From positions 92,851,248-92,915,247 of the forward strand of contig CM061133.1 of NCBI GenBank assembly GCA_030789695.1: a DNA stretch of 64,000 nucleotides, in the 5' to 3' direction. The first letter of the stretch is position 1, and the number at the start of each line of letters is the position of its first letter. This document shows positions 10,682 to 22,546 of the stretch, one piece after another. The notes beneath the pieces are model-generated. The model was not told where the DNA came from. It saw only the letters and a list, made by a program, of their open reading frames with translations, and made no database searches. This DNA is from Scilla litardierei (taxonomy: Eukaryota; Streptophyta; Magnoliopsida; Asparagales; Asparagaceae). A program made the translations under genes and the position numbers.

Positions 10682-13145
10682 TGTTGGGGTTTTGGCGGAC
10701 CCCCAGAGCTCGGATCCGTATCCGTCCTAAGTCGGACGGACCACGGAGGCACAAAAGCGCAGCGGAAAAACCAGAAATCAAAATTTCTACACTAGCTAAA
10801 CTATTTAGCTAGGCTCTGGGGAGCCAGAACCTAGCCCGATCTATGCCGACTTTGAGTGGGTCTGACCACCCCAAGAAGGATCTACACTAAAGCGACTAAT
10901 TAAAAATTACACTGGAAAACGCTTAACCACATACCCGAAATCTTGGCCCTGGAGCAGGCAAGATGTACCGCACCGTCTTGTGAAGCTCCTCGTAGCCGAG
11001 CCGCGTTGACCCGATCTACCTGAGCCGCCTCGCACCCTCGCACCGATCCGCCCGAGCTGCTTTCACCTCCGAGCCGATCACACGCGGTAGAAAGTTTCAC
11101 TTGAGAAGAACCCGCGTCTTAGACGTCCGGATCAGATCCAAACCCCCTTCGTAGTCGTGCTAGGACTACTCCGGAGAATAGGAAAATAGAGAGAGAGATT
11201 TAGTCGCCGATCGAGCTTTCTCTAAAAATCTGGAGCTACTCGATCGTTGACTGGTGTGTGTTTCAATGAGGAGAGTGCACCCCTATATATATAGGGAGTG
11301 AGCACTCAACTTCTCGTTGCGGGCAATGTGGGACAATTCCCATGAAGAGGAAAAATTCAATTAAGCCATTTGGCTTAATTTCAACTTTAAAGTTAGGCTT
11401 TCACAAAGTCAAACTTTAACGAATTAATTCTCTTCGCATACTAAACTTCAGACACCAAACAAGCTATCAATCAGAAAAGCTTGGAATGGTGAACGCGTAG
11501 GAACTGACGGTGAAGAATTTTGACTTCGTTTGACCCCTCAAACAATTGCTCAAAGTTTAGCAATTTCTCAAAATTCGTAGCCGTCATTAGGGGTTTCAAA
11601 AACCCTAATTTGACTTAAGTTGTGGGCGCGCCCGTCCAAGGGAGCAAGGGCGGGCCGCCCGCCCGCTGCAAGCAGCGGGCGCTGGCCGGCTGCGTGCAGC
11701 GGGCCGTGCCCGCTGCATCAGCGGGCGCTGGCCCGCTGTGCAGCGGGCGCCCGCCCGCTGCACCCAGCGGGCCGCGCCCGCTGATGCAGCGGGCCGCGCC
11801 CGCTGTGCAGCGGGCGTGCGCCCGTTGCAGCCAGCGGGCGGCGCCCGTTTTGCCTTTGCACATGGGCCTTTTGGCCCAGTGGGTCTAACCCACTTCTCCT
11901 TGAACTGTTTCTGCGTTTCTGGACTCGTTTGAGCTCCGATTTGGACGCGGTTTGAACCTGTGTTTAGACCGGGACGATCCCGTTATCCAGGTAACCCTTT
12001 CCAACAAGTTTGTTCCTACTAAATTTGTCGTAACTAATTTACAACACGTTTAGTCAAAGTTAGCATCTAATGCAACGTTGTGTCCCTATTGCTAATGCGA
12101 CTAACTTTCACAACTTAACTTGTGAATATCATCAAATGATATTTCTCTCTATTCTATATTCCTATTACTAAGACACGAACACTACTTGGTGTGAGACCCT
12201 ACAGCCTGACCTTACTACAGGTTGGGGCTCTAAACCCCTAGAAGACGGTCACTACGAGCAGTAGCTGTCGTCACTGTTTCAGAGTCATCATAACGTGATC
12301 GACCCTTGACAAAAGTATCATAGGGTTTGCATTGGCTGTGTCAGTGATGAATTCCGTTAGCTAAAATCTCTTCGTCAAGACTATGTTTATTGTTGGCCTA
12401 GGGTATGGTTTTCTGTCAACCCTATTAGACAACATTGGTCAGTACACGACGGTCTTTATTGTATACACGTTGTACTACTTGCAACGTACCCCGGCCGAGG
12501 ATTAACATAAAGACCGTACTGAGCCTATAACACTAACTTCCCTTTAATGGAAGTGACGAATCCCATCTTAGTCACTTACTCACCTTGGGAGCTTCAGGTG
12601 CAGCCCAACCTAAGATCTTTCAGCAGGACTGGTCCTCGAAGCTATATCATGGGTCTAAGCTATATCGTCCGCTCACAGGTTTGTACAGATGACTTCAGGT
12701 CTTAAGGATCAACTAACCTATCATCACCCTAGAGTTATTAAAGACAGATCATTAAAGTTAACCATTTAATAACTCTAAGTAGGTCGTTCAGTGAACTCAT
12801 TCCCCAATGAGCACATGTGTCTCGTCTCCGACTTCAGCAAGTCGAATGACTATGAGATCACCATTACCCTTAGGAAAGACGAAGACACAGTGATCTATCC
12901 GATGTGTCGATATCCAGTTCTTGACACATCTATGATCACAAACCGTTTAAGACTTACGTTTCTATTCGGTCGCTTACTTACACATAATCGAGATCTCATC
13001 TAGATATGTAAGGACCTAACTATAAGTCTATGGATATTATCTAAGTATATTAATGATTTTATACTTAGAATAATACGTACCATATGCGGTATGAACAAGA
13101 CGTATAATCAAGATAAATTTCCTTATGGGCATATATCTTCCTACA
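10682..13145 (-). repeat. Copia E1 5' LTR (right)
   Basis: 2,464 bp, TGTTGGGG to CCTACA. The core promoter TATATATA is at 11284-11293 and the palindrome array (11622-11857) lies upstream of it in the direction of transcription. Close similarity to the left LTR outside the array suggests a fairly recent insertion. Confidence 0.92.
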
Positions 13146-13173
13146 CTTTCGGCAATAATTTCGACCTTTAAGT

Positions 13174-13222
13174 CAACCGATCGGGTGACTTTTCACCCGA
13201 TCGGTTCGACTTAAATATATAG
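13174..13222 (+). promoter_or_regulatory. Athila copy A internal promoter: array end and TATA box
   Basis: The last inverted pair of CCGATCGG palindromes (13174-13207) is followed within 10 bp by TATATAG (13216-13222). Then come a C/T-rich leader and ORF3. The arrangement repeats that of the LTR promoter (16088-16484) and is shared with copies B (29182-29616) and C (49516-49898). Confidence 0.6.
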
Positions 13223-13645
13223 CGCCCTCTGCCCATTCGTTCCGCCCTCGCCCAATTTCAAATTTCCGCTTGCCGTTTCGCCTTCTCCGCCTTCACCCGA
13301 CCTCGTTCTTCCTCTCAGCCGACCTAATCGATCTCTCCACTCTCCTTTTCCAACTCTCCATCGATTTCCCCCCCTTCTTCTTCGATCTCACCCGCTTCAA
13401 GCCCTAATTTTCGCCCACTTTCCCCCGTTTTCGAAATGCTGGAAGGATTCGCCGCCGCTTCACACGTGTTCCTGTTGCGTTGCGTTGGGGGGTCTACGAG
13501 CAATGATCTTCATCTCAATTGGGTGACCTCGCTCCTTAGCTCAATTTTTATTTTGCCCTAGAATTCCATTTTGCTCATTTGTCGTGTTAGTGTGTATTCA
13601 TCGTATTTTGCATACACTCACACACACACATGTGACTCCTGCATA
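13223..13645 (+). other. Leader of Athila A ORF3
   Basis: Pyrimidine-rich 420-bp leader resembling a plant 5' untranslated region. A possible U-rich intron runs from GTGACC at 13523 to an AG at 13590, aligned with better donors in B and C, but its donor is weak here. I see no other feature. Confidence 0.4.
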
Positions 13646-14050
13646 ATGCCTCCTCGCCGTGCTAAATCCACCGACGCCAGCTCTTCCAACCCTAGGCCCA
13701 CCCGTCGCGCTCGTCGCACACAATCCACCGCCCAACCCGCCACCACCACCAATTCATCCACCACCCCCACGCCCCATGACCCCGTTTACATCGGCGATGC
13801 CGAATACGAGGTGCCATTCCATGACGACGACCAAGCCGACCGGTTCATGGCCATGCTCCTCCTAGCTGGAGATGGTGGTCGGGCAACTCAGGAGTCCGTT
13901 GAGCGTGACCTGCCTGTCCTTCAAAGCCTCATTCGCCACATTCGCACTGACCCACCCGATGTCTCCGAGCTTCACATCCCATCCCCCACCACTACTGGTC
14001 CTCGGCACAGGCCCCCATCACCACCCCCTGAGGGTGGTGCCTCTGCTTGA
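13646..14050 (+). CDS. Athila copy A ORF3, short form
   Basis: Intact 134-codon ORF in the env-like position of Athila elements. The N-terminus is basic (MPPRRAKSTDASSSNPRP then RRARR), followed by a low-complexity Thr/Pro stretch. A conserved core near residues 75-115 (DRFMAMLLLAGDGG, then VLQSLIRHIRTDPPDVSELHIP) precedes a Pro-rich tail. Copy C has the same protein at 50338-50682. Many differences between them are synonymous, which suggests selection at the protein level. Copy B has instead a 408-codon ORF with a large Athila ORF-1-like domain. Function unknown; I see no clear signal peptide or membrane segment. Confidence 0.6.
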   Translation: MPPRRAKSTDASSSNPRPTRRARRTQSTAQPATTTNSSTTPTPHDPVYIGDAEYEVPFHDDDQADRFMAMLLLAGDGGRATQESVERDLPVLQSLIRHIRTDPPDVSELHIPSPTTTGPRHRPPSPPPEGGASA

Positions 14051-15848
14051 TACTTTCCCATCCAGCTTTTGCCTCCCCCTATTTTTTGTGCACATCTGTC
14101 TTTGCGGGGCCCTGCTTTACCACTGCTAGGGGAGGACCCATTCACGTGTCGAGTCCCTTCTTTTTTATTTTTTATTTTTTATTTCCATTCTTTTCTTTTT
14201 TTTGACATCCCCCTTGCATATCTCTGCATATTCACGATCACATCATTTTGCTAGCACTGTCACGTCTAGCTTAGGGGAAGTCAAATTTTTGGATGTGCTG
14301 TCGTGTTTTGTTTTTCTCTGTGTGTTTGTTTATTTGTCGTGTCGTGTAATTTTCCTTTTTATTTTTCCTACTTTATTTTATTTTATTTTCTGTTAATATG
14401 TCATGTGGTGTACTTTTTATTTTTATTCGCATTTTCAGTCTCGTTTGTGTGATTTTCTTGTTTTTCGTGTCTTTATGTGTCTGTCTGTATTCCCCCCTTA
14501 TTCATTGCCCTCCTGTATTTAATTCTATTGCATTGAGGGCAATGCAAGTTTCAGCTTGGGGGAGTCGCACTTCGTACGTCATTTGTCTCTTTTTCTTTGT
14601 TATTTGAGTCGTTTTTCTCCGCCTTTTTCTTTTTCTCTTTCTTTTCTTCTTTTTATCTCTTTCTCCTAGAGACGAACCCTATGATGAATTGCCACAAAAT
14701 CACACACACCTAGCATGGCATCGATAATCACATTCACTAACTCTAGGATATCGAGTCCTCTTGCATTTCAGGCATCGTGGGTCCACTTAGCTTTTTGTGA
14801 GTCGTGCGTCGTGCCTAGCTGTGTGGTGTGCTTCTACTTTGTGATTCTACTTTATATACCTGTCCAGGAATGACCCCTAGATTATCATGCTTCGATTTGA
14901 ATATACGGTATTTTTTTCTACTGTCTGCTTCTTTTGCATGCTATATATATATATCTTATACTTCATTTCGCATGTGTCGGGATTCCACAATTAAGGACTA
15001 GGATAACCCATTTGGTCCATGCTCTAATTAGCGAGAATAGTTTCCTTTGCCCAAGTGTTTAAATTCCGATTTCTTTTTGTTTTACTTGGTGCAAATCCCC
15101 TCGTCGTGTACCGTTCTCCCACTTGTGAGAGTACACATGTGTATAGCCAAAAACCCAAAAACCAAAAAAAGGAGAAAAGAAAAGAAAAACCCAAAAAGAA
15201 AAGAAAAAAAAATTGTATAGCCAAAAAGCCAAAAAAAAATACAAATACCCAAAACCCAAAAAAATTCCCGTGTGAATATCTTCCTACTTGCCGAGAATAA
15301 AGGGAAGGCGAGAGTTTGCACCGAGTGTTCTACTCCACATCATCTCAACCCCCATCGTTTTCGAAAACACTTGGCTTAGGAAACTTTTTAGCTATTATCT
15401 AGGCTATGGTGTGGTGATTTCCTTAACCCTAGTTGTGGAGTCCCTGACGCATGATATGTTTCGATTCTCTCTCTATTCTCATGCATGCTTGAACTATATA
15501 TTCACCGCTTTATTCAATTCGAATCAATATTTGGGTCATTTCCTGGATTTGTGTATATCGAGCTTTATTGCACATTGTAGATAGTGACACCGACCACTAG
15601 CACACGACCACACTCACTCGCGCTTCATCGCGTGTGCCCACGGCACTTGTCTGGACTCGTATTCCTTGGTTTAGTGATGTGATTTGGCGTTTGCTTGCTT
15701 GGTGTGTCGTTTTTGATTTTGTTGGCCCTGACGGGCGATCTAGGATATAGAGTTTTCTTTTTCTCTCTTTCTCTCTATTTTCTCCCTCCGAGCTCCTACT
15801 CTCACTTGTCTTCCTCAAGGACGAGGAAGAGTTCAGCTTGGGAGATTT
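14051..15848 (+). other. Athila copy A 3' noncoding region
   Basis: About 1.8 kb of T-rich then A-rich sequence between ORF3 and the right LTR, collinear with 31270-32680 (B) and 50683-52378 (C). It holds three polypurine-like AGCTTGGGG tracts (near 14268, 14553 and 15835). Two follow hairpins, 14528-14547 and 15810-15829. A-rich tracts at 15130-15270 recur in B and C. No gene seen. Confidence 0.65.
14503..14547 (+). other. Potential bistable hairpin before a polypurine tract, copy A
   Basis: TTGCATTG-AGGG-CAATGCAA (14528-14547) is a perfect 8-bp stem. Upstream CATTGCCCTC (14503-14512) is the perfect complement of the GAGGGCAATG inside it, so two exclusive folds are possible. A polypurine tract TTCAGCTTGGGGGA-like sequence follows within a few bases. 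The segment is conserved at 31569-31613 and 51099-51143. Confidence 0.6.
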
Positions 15849-16087
15849 TGACGTGTGTTTATATTTCATATATTTGCGCACGTTTTCTTCCATGTTTTTC
15901 CGTTATTTACCGCCGTCTTATATTCGTTTTCTCGTGTTTTCTTGTTTTCTTTCACTTTTCCGTGTTTTTCGTATTTTGCAGGAGTTTACTGGCATAGGGG
16001 ACATAAAACGACGATATCATGAGTCCCCGAAGCAACGGAAGGAGTCACGCATGATCCAGGGGGTCAAACGACGAAAATCGCATCTTT

Positions 16088-16484
16088 CAGCCCCTCACCC
16101 GACCGGTTGGTCATTTCCAACCGATCGGGTGATGCACGCGTGCACCACCCGAACACAAGTTGGAGCGACCAAGAAGTCACCCGGTCGGTTCAGTGACCGG
16201 TTCAAACACCCCAACTCTCTGGAATTCTGATGCTGAATGCCAACCGATCGGGTGACCTTCACCCGATCAGTTCACCTGTAGCCGATTCTCCGAAGCCAAG
16301 ACACGGAGAGATCAACCGACCGGTTCACCCGACGGCACGAAGATCCAACCAATCAGCTTCAACCCTCAACCGACCATGACGTGGTGACCGGGTGGAGTCC
16401 TATTCTGAGCCACCGAAGAAACGAAGCAGGTCACCCGATCGGGTGACTTTTCATCCGATCAGGTGATATCGTATTCTATATATA
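16088..16484 (+). promoter_or_regulatory. LTR promoter of Athila copy A
   Basis: About ten CCGATCGG/CCGACCGG-type palindromes, in opposed orientations, end 9 bp before TATATATA (16477-16484). This is the expected U3 enhancer plus core promoter. Confidence 0.7.
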
Positions 16485-16988
16485 GGACCCCCTAGGTTTT
16501 CCAGAAACGAGAGTTGTTATTTTTTGCTGTTTTTTCTCTCTCTTGACGGCTGTAATTTTTCAGATATTTGTAAGTCTTCCGATCTTTGTCAAACTTTAAT
16601 ATAGTGTTATTAGCATTGCTCTTACTGCTTTTCAATCGCCTGATCATGATTTTTATGGTCGATTTCTATTTAGATCGCTTTTTACTAAATATGTGTGAGT
16701 AGTTCCCTAATCTGGGATTTTCGTGGAAACCCCTTCGTGGGCTCTCCCTGATGCGTCCATAGGACTAGGAAATCGATAGGGATTAGGAATCTAACGGTTA
16801 CACGGGGTGTTTTATTGTCATCAGCGGGAAAAAGACCGCCTTTGACCGTCGGGCCAAGGGGGAATAAACTTGGCGGTTGACTCCCTAGCCATAGCTCACG
16901 CCCTTAGCGTAGACGTCGAATCCTAGCGCGCGGGAGCGGCAGGATGAGGCGTTGGGAGTTATCGTTGCGAGCTTAGTGCTCCTGGAGT

Positions 16989-17026
16989 CGGTCAGTGTTA
17001 ATGGACACGGGAGTGCCCACTGACCG
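16989..17026 (+). other. Athila LTR hairpin with compensatory change
   Basis: CGGTCAGTG (16989-16997) pairs with CACTGACCG (17018-17026), enclosing a smaller GGACAC/GTGCCC hairpin. In copy C the arms are CGATCAGTG and CACTGATCG (45995-46003 and 46024-46032), so a G-C pair has become A-T with both arms changed. It lies downstream of the TATA box and would be in the RNA. Confidence 0.6.
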
Positions 17027-17444
17027 AACCCGGGAAGTCCGGCGTATCATCCTGGGCACCGACCAGAATATCGGGCCCATGGGACGCTGGTACCACTTTC
17101 AGAGGCAACGTCTCACCATTAGACCCTAATTCCGATCGTCATCCTACCCGTAGGCCGTGTCGGCGAGAATCGCACGATAGGGTGGAAACAAAAGTCCCGG
17201 GTTTTCCCTTTATATTGTTTATCCATTGCATTCCATTTACTGTGACAACCCATCATCCGATTCGGGCTAGCTCACCCATGGGGTGAATTTGATCCTACTT
17301 GACACAAGCACATCCACGCCTCCATGAGTTCGACCCCCAAGCCACACTACAATACCGTGCGCTTGCGGTTACAAATATTTAAATCTCACGCCCACAATCA
17401 TATTATTGCACACATCAAACACGCACAAAAAGCGGGGGGTGTCA

Positions 17445-19241
17445 GTTTCTTGCCAAAAAGAGGAGACAGTGAAGTGGTGACTTTCTTGGTAGGTTTTCTA
17501 CCTATAGTGTCTTTGACACCACTTGTGGATGCACAGGAGGAAGGCCTCACAAAGTTTATAGTGACACCATTATAGGAGTTGCGAGCATTGGATGCATTTG
17601 CGTTCTCAAAACCAAGACCAACACGATGTGTGTCGGGAAATTGGTTTGCTAGCAAATCGTCCAATTATCCTTTTCCCTTATTGAATCTCACAATAAAGGA
17701 GGACATGAGCTCATATTTCTCCTTAAGAGAAGAAATGTTGGTATCCAAGGTGGACACCCGTGCTTTGAGCTCGTGCACTTGGGTTTTAAGAGAATCATTC
17801 TCTAAACCCAATTGTGTGTGTCGTGAAACAAGATCACTATTATCCTTAGGATGAGTTTGATCTAGTTGAGATTTGAGGGTATTCACCTCATTTCTCAAAG
17901 TGACATTTTGAGAAGCTAAATTCGCTTTCTCAAGGGTTAAAGTATCAACAATGATATCATTGTTGATAATGCATGGAATGGATGGATTGCTAATATTCAA
18001 TTTCTTTAAACTAGTATATCTAAGCATTAAAGATTGATACTTAGCAAATAATTCTTCATTAGCAATACGCAATTTATCCATAGTTACCTCGGTATCATCC
18101 ATGTCGGAATCACTTTCATCGGAGAGTGAATCTTCTTGGGCCATGAAACACATGTGGGCACTTTCATCCTTCTCATCATCGGATTCGCTTGATGATTCTC
18201 CACTTGAATCATCGAATGTACCTACTAGTCCTTTCTTGTTTTCTTTCTTATTCTTGTCGGACTTGTGGTACTTTGGAGCCTTTCACTTCTCTTTGTTTCG
18301 TTGCATTGGGCAATCCTTCTTGATGTGCCCTAGCTTATTACACTTAAAGCAAAGAGATGAAGTGTTATTAGTGGAATCAAATTTATTCTTAGATGAAAAT
18401 TTACCTTTGCGAAAGAAGCGTTGGAACTTCTTCGCCATTTGGGCCATTTCACCCAAGTCCATCTCATTTTCTGATTCTTCACTATCGGAGGATGAGGAAT
18501 TGGCGTTACATGCCAAAGCTTTCTTCTTGGCCTCCGAATGGTTCATCATAGCTCAAATCTTTAATCGCTTCTACCGTCTTACTTCGTAAGACATGAGAGT
18601 CCCGATAAGGTTCACAACTGTGTAAGTCTTCAAGTCGTTAACCTCCTCGATGGCGATAGCCTTCTTTCCTATTTTGAGGTCATTCCCATTATGATCTTCC
18701 TTACCTTATCTTTTTGGGAATAGACTTGTCCGAGAGCTTCCAATTCATTTGTGATATCAGTAAAACGTCCGTACATCGATGCTATGCTTTCATTTTCCTG
18801 CATATGAAACATATCGAAGTTTTGCACGACAACCTAGAGTTTGGAAAGTTTTACCTTGCTTGTTTCCTCATGGGTAATGACGAGATGGTTCCAAATTTTA
18901 TATGCACTCGTACATGTGCATATCTTGTTGAACTCATCTGGGTCCAACGTACAATGAAGAGCATTCATTGCCTTTGCATTGTTGACTTCGACGGATATCT
19001 CGGTAGCCGTCCATTTTTCGAAATCCTCTTTGGTGGGCTCGACGTATTCCTTGTGGAGGGTTCTCCAAAGGGAAGCACTCCTTAGGAACGTCTCCATCCG
19101 GCATTTCCAATAGCCAAAGTTCGTGCCATTGAAACACGGAGGAGGCACCATTGATTGTCCTTCGAAAACTGTAGACGCTCCATCACGATCGTGATTGTTA
19201 TACGAAGACGGTGGAGGAACGTTGTTGTTGTTGGATACCAT
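17445..19241 (-). pseudogene. gag: Copia F Gag remnant with coiled-coil region
   Basis: Read right to left. The start at 19241 (MVSNNNNVPPPSSYNN) is followed by a UBN2-type domain with FNGTNFGYWKCRMETFL and EFNKICTCTSAYKIWNHL. A CCHC knuckle lies near 18300-18345 (C-F-K-C-N-K-L-G-H-I-K-K-D-C), then an acidic Ser/Asp/Glu stretch and a long Leu/heptad-rich segment (17665-18153) that is probably coiled coil. The end, near 17445-17664, is where Athila A is inserted. Several stops and frame breaks separate these blocks. The long coiled-coil region after the knuckle is seen in SIRE-like copia polyproteins. Confidence 0.75.
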
Positions 19242-19255
19242 AGCTATAAACCAGT

Positions 19256-19267
19256 GCTCTGATACCA
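19256..19267 (-). promoter_or_regulatory. Primer binding site of copia F (tRNA-iMet)
   Basis: The minus strand reads TGGTATCAGAGC next to the F 5' LTR, the standard initiator tRNA-Met complement. Confidence 0.85.
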
Positions 19268-20124
19268 ATTATAAGGTCCCTGGCTATGAGGAAAACACTA
19301 AAAGGGGGGTTGAATAGTGTTTATGCAATTTAAAAATATAGTTACACCAATTTAAATTCCTAACCAACAAATAGTGCGGAATAGAAATAAACCCAAAATG
19401 AAACAAATGCAAACACAAGAATGTTTCAAGGGTTCGGATTACCCAAGTCACTTCCCGACTTGTTCCCGGTAATGCTACGTCCCTTCCACCCGTTAACAAC
19501 CGGATACTCAAGTTAGAACCCTAACTTGAGGTTTCCTTAAAACCCAATTGTAGCAACCCTACAAGTGAAATCAAAATACAATCGATTGACCTTGACTCCC
19601 ACAACTTGGGAGCAAGCAAACCACTCTGACGAACCGAGAGTAAATTCAATAACGAAAGTTATGAAAATATGAAATAGAGCAACACTTACAATCACCTATG
19701 CCTTGAAGTAGAACTTGAAGGAGAAGTGTGTTGTGTGTTGAAAGACTCTTTTGGAAGAGAGGAAAGCTCTTTCTCTTGACTACACCAAATGCCTAGAAGA
19801 TATTTCTTTGGTTCTAGGTTGGAGAGCAAGAGATTGAAGATTGGAATTCTAGGGCTTTAGGATTTGAGAGCTTTGATCTTGAGAGAATGAAAGCTTTAAT
19901 GTGTGAGAGAATGACTAAGTTGGAAACCTCTCAATGGAACAGTAGATGCTCCTTATATAAGTTTCTCAAAACCTTCAAACGAAATCAGCAAAAACCCCTT
20001 TGAAATTCGTGAGGAAAAACTCAACGGATAGAATCGGCGCCCGCGACAGTCGACTGTCGAGGAATTCACAGTCGACTGCTGCACAGTGACAGAGGGTAGG
20101 TGAGAATTCATAACGGTAACTTAC
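19268..20124 (-). repeat. Copia F 5' LTR, inner part
   Basis: The transcribed side of the F LTR, ending at the E2 target duplication CTTAC (20120-20124). TTATATAA at 19953-19960 is the likely TATA box on the minus strand. The palindrome array CAGTCGACTG starts at 20042, about 80 bp upstream. The inner boundary is approximate because the expected terminal dinucleotide is mutated. Confidence 0.75.
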
Positions 20125-20621
20125 TGTTGGGGTTTTGACGGACCCTCAGAGCTCGGGTCTGTGTTCGTCCTAAGTCGGACGGACCACAGAGGCTTAAAAC
20201 GCAGCGGAAAAACAAAAACAAAACTTTTAAGCTAGCTAAACTATTTAGCTATGCTCTAAGGAAGCCAGAACCTAGCCCGATCTTGCTAACTTTGGGTGGA
20301 TCTGACCACCCCATGAAAGATCTATACTAAAGCGATAAAATTAAATCTACACTAAAATTACTTAACCACATATCTGGAATCTTGGCCCTGGAGCAGGCAA
20401 GATGTACCGCACCATCTTCTGATGCTCCTCGTAGTCGAGCCGCCTTGACTCGATCCGCCTGAGCCGCCTCGCACCCTTAAACCGATCCGCCCGAACCGAC
20501 TTTCGCCTCCGAGCCGATCACACGCGGTAGAAAGTTTCACTTGAGAAGAACCCGCGTCTTAGACGTCTGGATCCGAATCCAAACCCCCTTTGTAGTCTTG
20601 CTAGGGCTACTCCGGAGAATA

Positions 20622-20670
<49 letters not shown>

Positions 20671-22546
20671 GTTTAGTCGCCGATCGAGCTTGATCTAAAA
20701 GTCTGGAGCTACTCGATCGAGGACTTGGTACAATTTTCAACGAAGAGAGTGCACCCCTATTTATATAGGGAGTCAGCACTCACTCTTTCGTTGTGAGCAA
20801 TGTGGGACTTTTGCAAATGAGAGGAAAAATCAATTAAGCCAATTTAGCTTAATTTGTAGTTTAAGTGAGCTTCTCACAAAAGCAAAATTTAACTAATTAA
20901 TTCTCTTCGCTCATTAAAATTTAGACACCAAACAAGCTATCAACCTGAAGGGCTTCGAATGGTGGACGCGTATGAACCAACGGCGACGAATTTCGACTTT
21001 GTTTGACCCGTCAAACAATTACCCAAAGTTGGGCTTAAAATCAATCTTCGTAGCCGTCATTTGGGGTTTCAAAAAACCCTAGAAAACACTTAAGTTGCGG
21101 GCGCGCCCGCTAAGCTTAGCGGGCGCGCCCGCCTAAGGCATAGAGGGGGGCCGCCCGCCCGCTGCTGCAGCGGGCCGAACCCGCTGCGAGTAGTGGGTGT
21201 GAGCCTGCTGCTGCAGCGGGCTGTACCCGTTTTGCCTCTGGGTATGGGCTTGTTAGCCCAGTGGGTCTAACCCACCTTGCCTTGAACTGTTTTCAAGTTT
21301 CTGGGCTCGTTTGAGCTCCGATTTGGACGCGGTTTGAACCTGTGTTTAGACAGGGACGATCCTGTCATCCATGTAACTCTTTCCAATATATTTGTTCCTA
21401 CTAAATTTTGTCGTAACCAATTTACGACACATTTAATCATTGTTTACATCAGATGCAACATTTGTCCCTATTGTTATTACAACTAACTTTCACAACAAGC
21501 TTTGTGAATATTAACTAATCAATATCATCAAATGATATTTCTCTCTATTTATCTTCCTATTACTAAGACACGAACGCTACTCGGTGTGAGACCCTACAGC
21601 CTGACCTTACTACAGGTTGGGGCTCGTAACCCTTAGACGACGATCACCACGAGCAGTAGCTGTCGTCTCTGTTTCAGAATCATCATAACGTGATCGACCC
21701 TTTGACAAAAGCATCATTGGGTTTACATTGGCTGTGTCAGTGATGAACTCTGTTAGCTATAGTCCCTTCGTCAAGACTGTGTTTCTGTTGACCTAGGGTA
21801 TGGTTTATTGTCAACCCTATTAGACAACATTGGTCAGTATACGGCGGTCTTTGTTGTATTCACGTTGTACTTCTTTCAATGTATCCCGGCCGAGGATTAA
21901 CACAAAGATCGTACTGTGCCTGTAACACTAACTTCCCTTTAACGGAAGTGAAGAATCCCATCTTAGTCATCTACTCACCTCGAGAGCTTCAGGTGCAACT
22001 CAACCTAAGATCTTTTAGCAGGCCTAGCCTCGAAGCTAGATCATGGGTCTAAGCTACACTGTTCACTCATAGGTTTGTACAAATGACTTCAGGTCTTAAG
22101 GACCAGCTTACCAATCATCACCCTAGAGTTATTAAAGACAGTTTAGTTAAATTTAACCATTTAATAACTCTAATTTGGGCGTTCAGTGAACTCATTCTCT
22201 AATGAGCACCTGTGTCTCGTCTCCGACTTCACCAAGTCGAATGACTATGAGATCATCATTACCCTGAGGGAAGACTGAGACACAGTAGTCTATCCGATGT
22301 GTCGATATCCAGTTCTCGACACATCTATGACCACGAACCGTTTAAGACTTACGTTTCTATTCGATTACTTACTTACTCATAATCGAGATCTTATCTAGAT
22401 ACGTAAGGACCTAACTATAAGTCTATGGATATTATCTAAGTATATTAATACGAACGATTTTATACTTAGGATAATAGTTACCATATACAGTATGAACAAG
22501 ATGTATACTTAGGATAAATTGCCTTATGGGCATATATCCTCCTAGA
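20125..22546 (-). repeat. Copia E2 3' LTR (left)
   Basis: 2,422 bp from TGTTGGGG to CCTAGA, where the usual terminal CA is mutated to GA. It has a short GC-rich palindrome array (21098-21230), TTTATATAG near 20760, and a GA microsatellite at 20624-20667 absent from the right LTR, where only (GA)6-like sequence remains. Confidence 0.9.

Larger units (their letters stand above)
4102..13145 (-). mobile_element. Copia E1, gag-only Ty1/copia element
   Basis: Element of 9,044 bp flanked by CTTTC (4097-4101 and 13146-13150) and read on the minus strand. LTRs are 4102-6699 and 10682-13145, with a polypurine tract next to the left one and an initiator tRNA-Met primer site next to the right one. The interior of about 4.0 kb holds one recognisable gene, a gag (7933-8757). 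No protease, integrase, reverse transcriptase or RNase H is present. E2 has the same interior layout and length, so the lack of pol is a family trait rather than damage to one copy. Such gag-only elements resemble those called TR-GAG. Confidence 0.9.
1..17444 (+). mobile_element. Athila copy A, non-autonomous Ty3/gypsy element (5' end outside window)
   Basis: Ty3/gypsy element of the Athila lineage; its left LTR and most of gag lie before the window. The order seen is gag tail (1-78), protease ORF (72-263 and 2411-3532), a CATGGG hairpin, a palindrome array (3738-4083 continuing at 13174-13207), a TATA box, ORF3 (13646-14050), a hairpin/polypurine region and the right LTR (15849-17444). No reverse transcriptase, RNase H or integrase lies between the protease and ORF3, which is also true of copies B and C. 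Two later elements split it: Y at 264-2405 and copia E1 at 4102-13145, each with a 5-bp target duplication. It is itself inserted in the gag of copia F. The lineage call rests on the DLGxS protease motif, the tRNA-Asp primer site of sister copies, and shared sequence with B and C. Confidence 0.87.
15849..17444 (+). repeat. Athila copy A right LTR
   Basis: 1,596 bp from TGACGTGTG to GGTGTCA, preceded by a polypurine tract (CAGCTTGGGAGA, 15835-15846). Palindrome array at 16088-16467, TATATATA at 16477-16484, then a leader with strong inverted repeats. It differs from B and C mainly in its last 60 bp. Copia F gag resumes at 17445. Confidence 0.88.

Noticed and set aside
14069..14607. Several Phe/Leu-rich ORFs after ORF3, resembling membrane proteins (also 31266-31729 and 50713-51385)
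   Set aside because: They are products of T-rich noncoding sequence and are not conserved in frame between the three copies, although a membrane-type env tail was considered.
17665..18153. Host coiled-coil protein gene on the minus strand
   Set aside because: It continues the copia F Gag after its zinc knuckle and is cut by Athila A.
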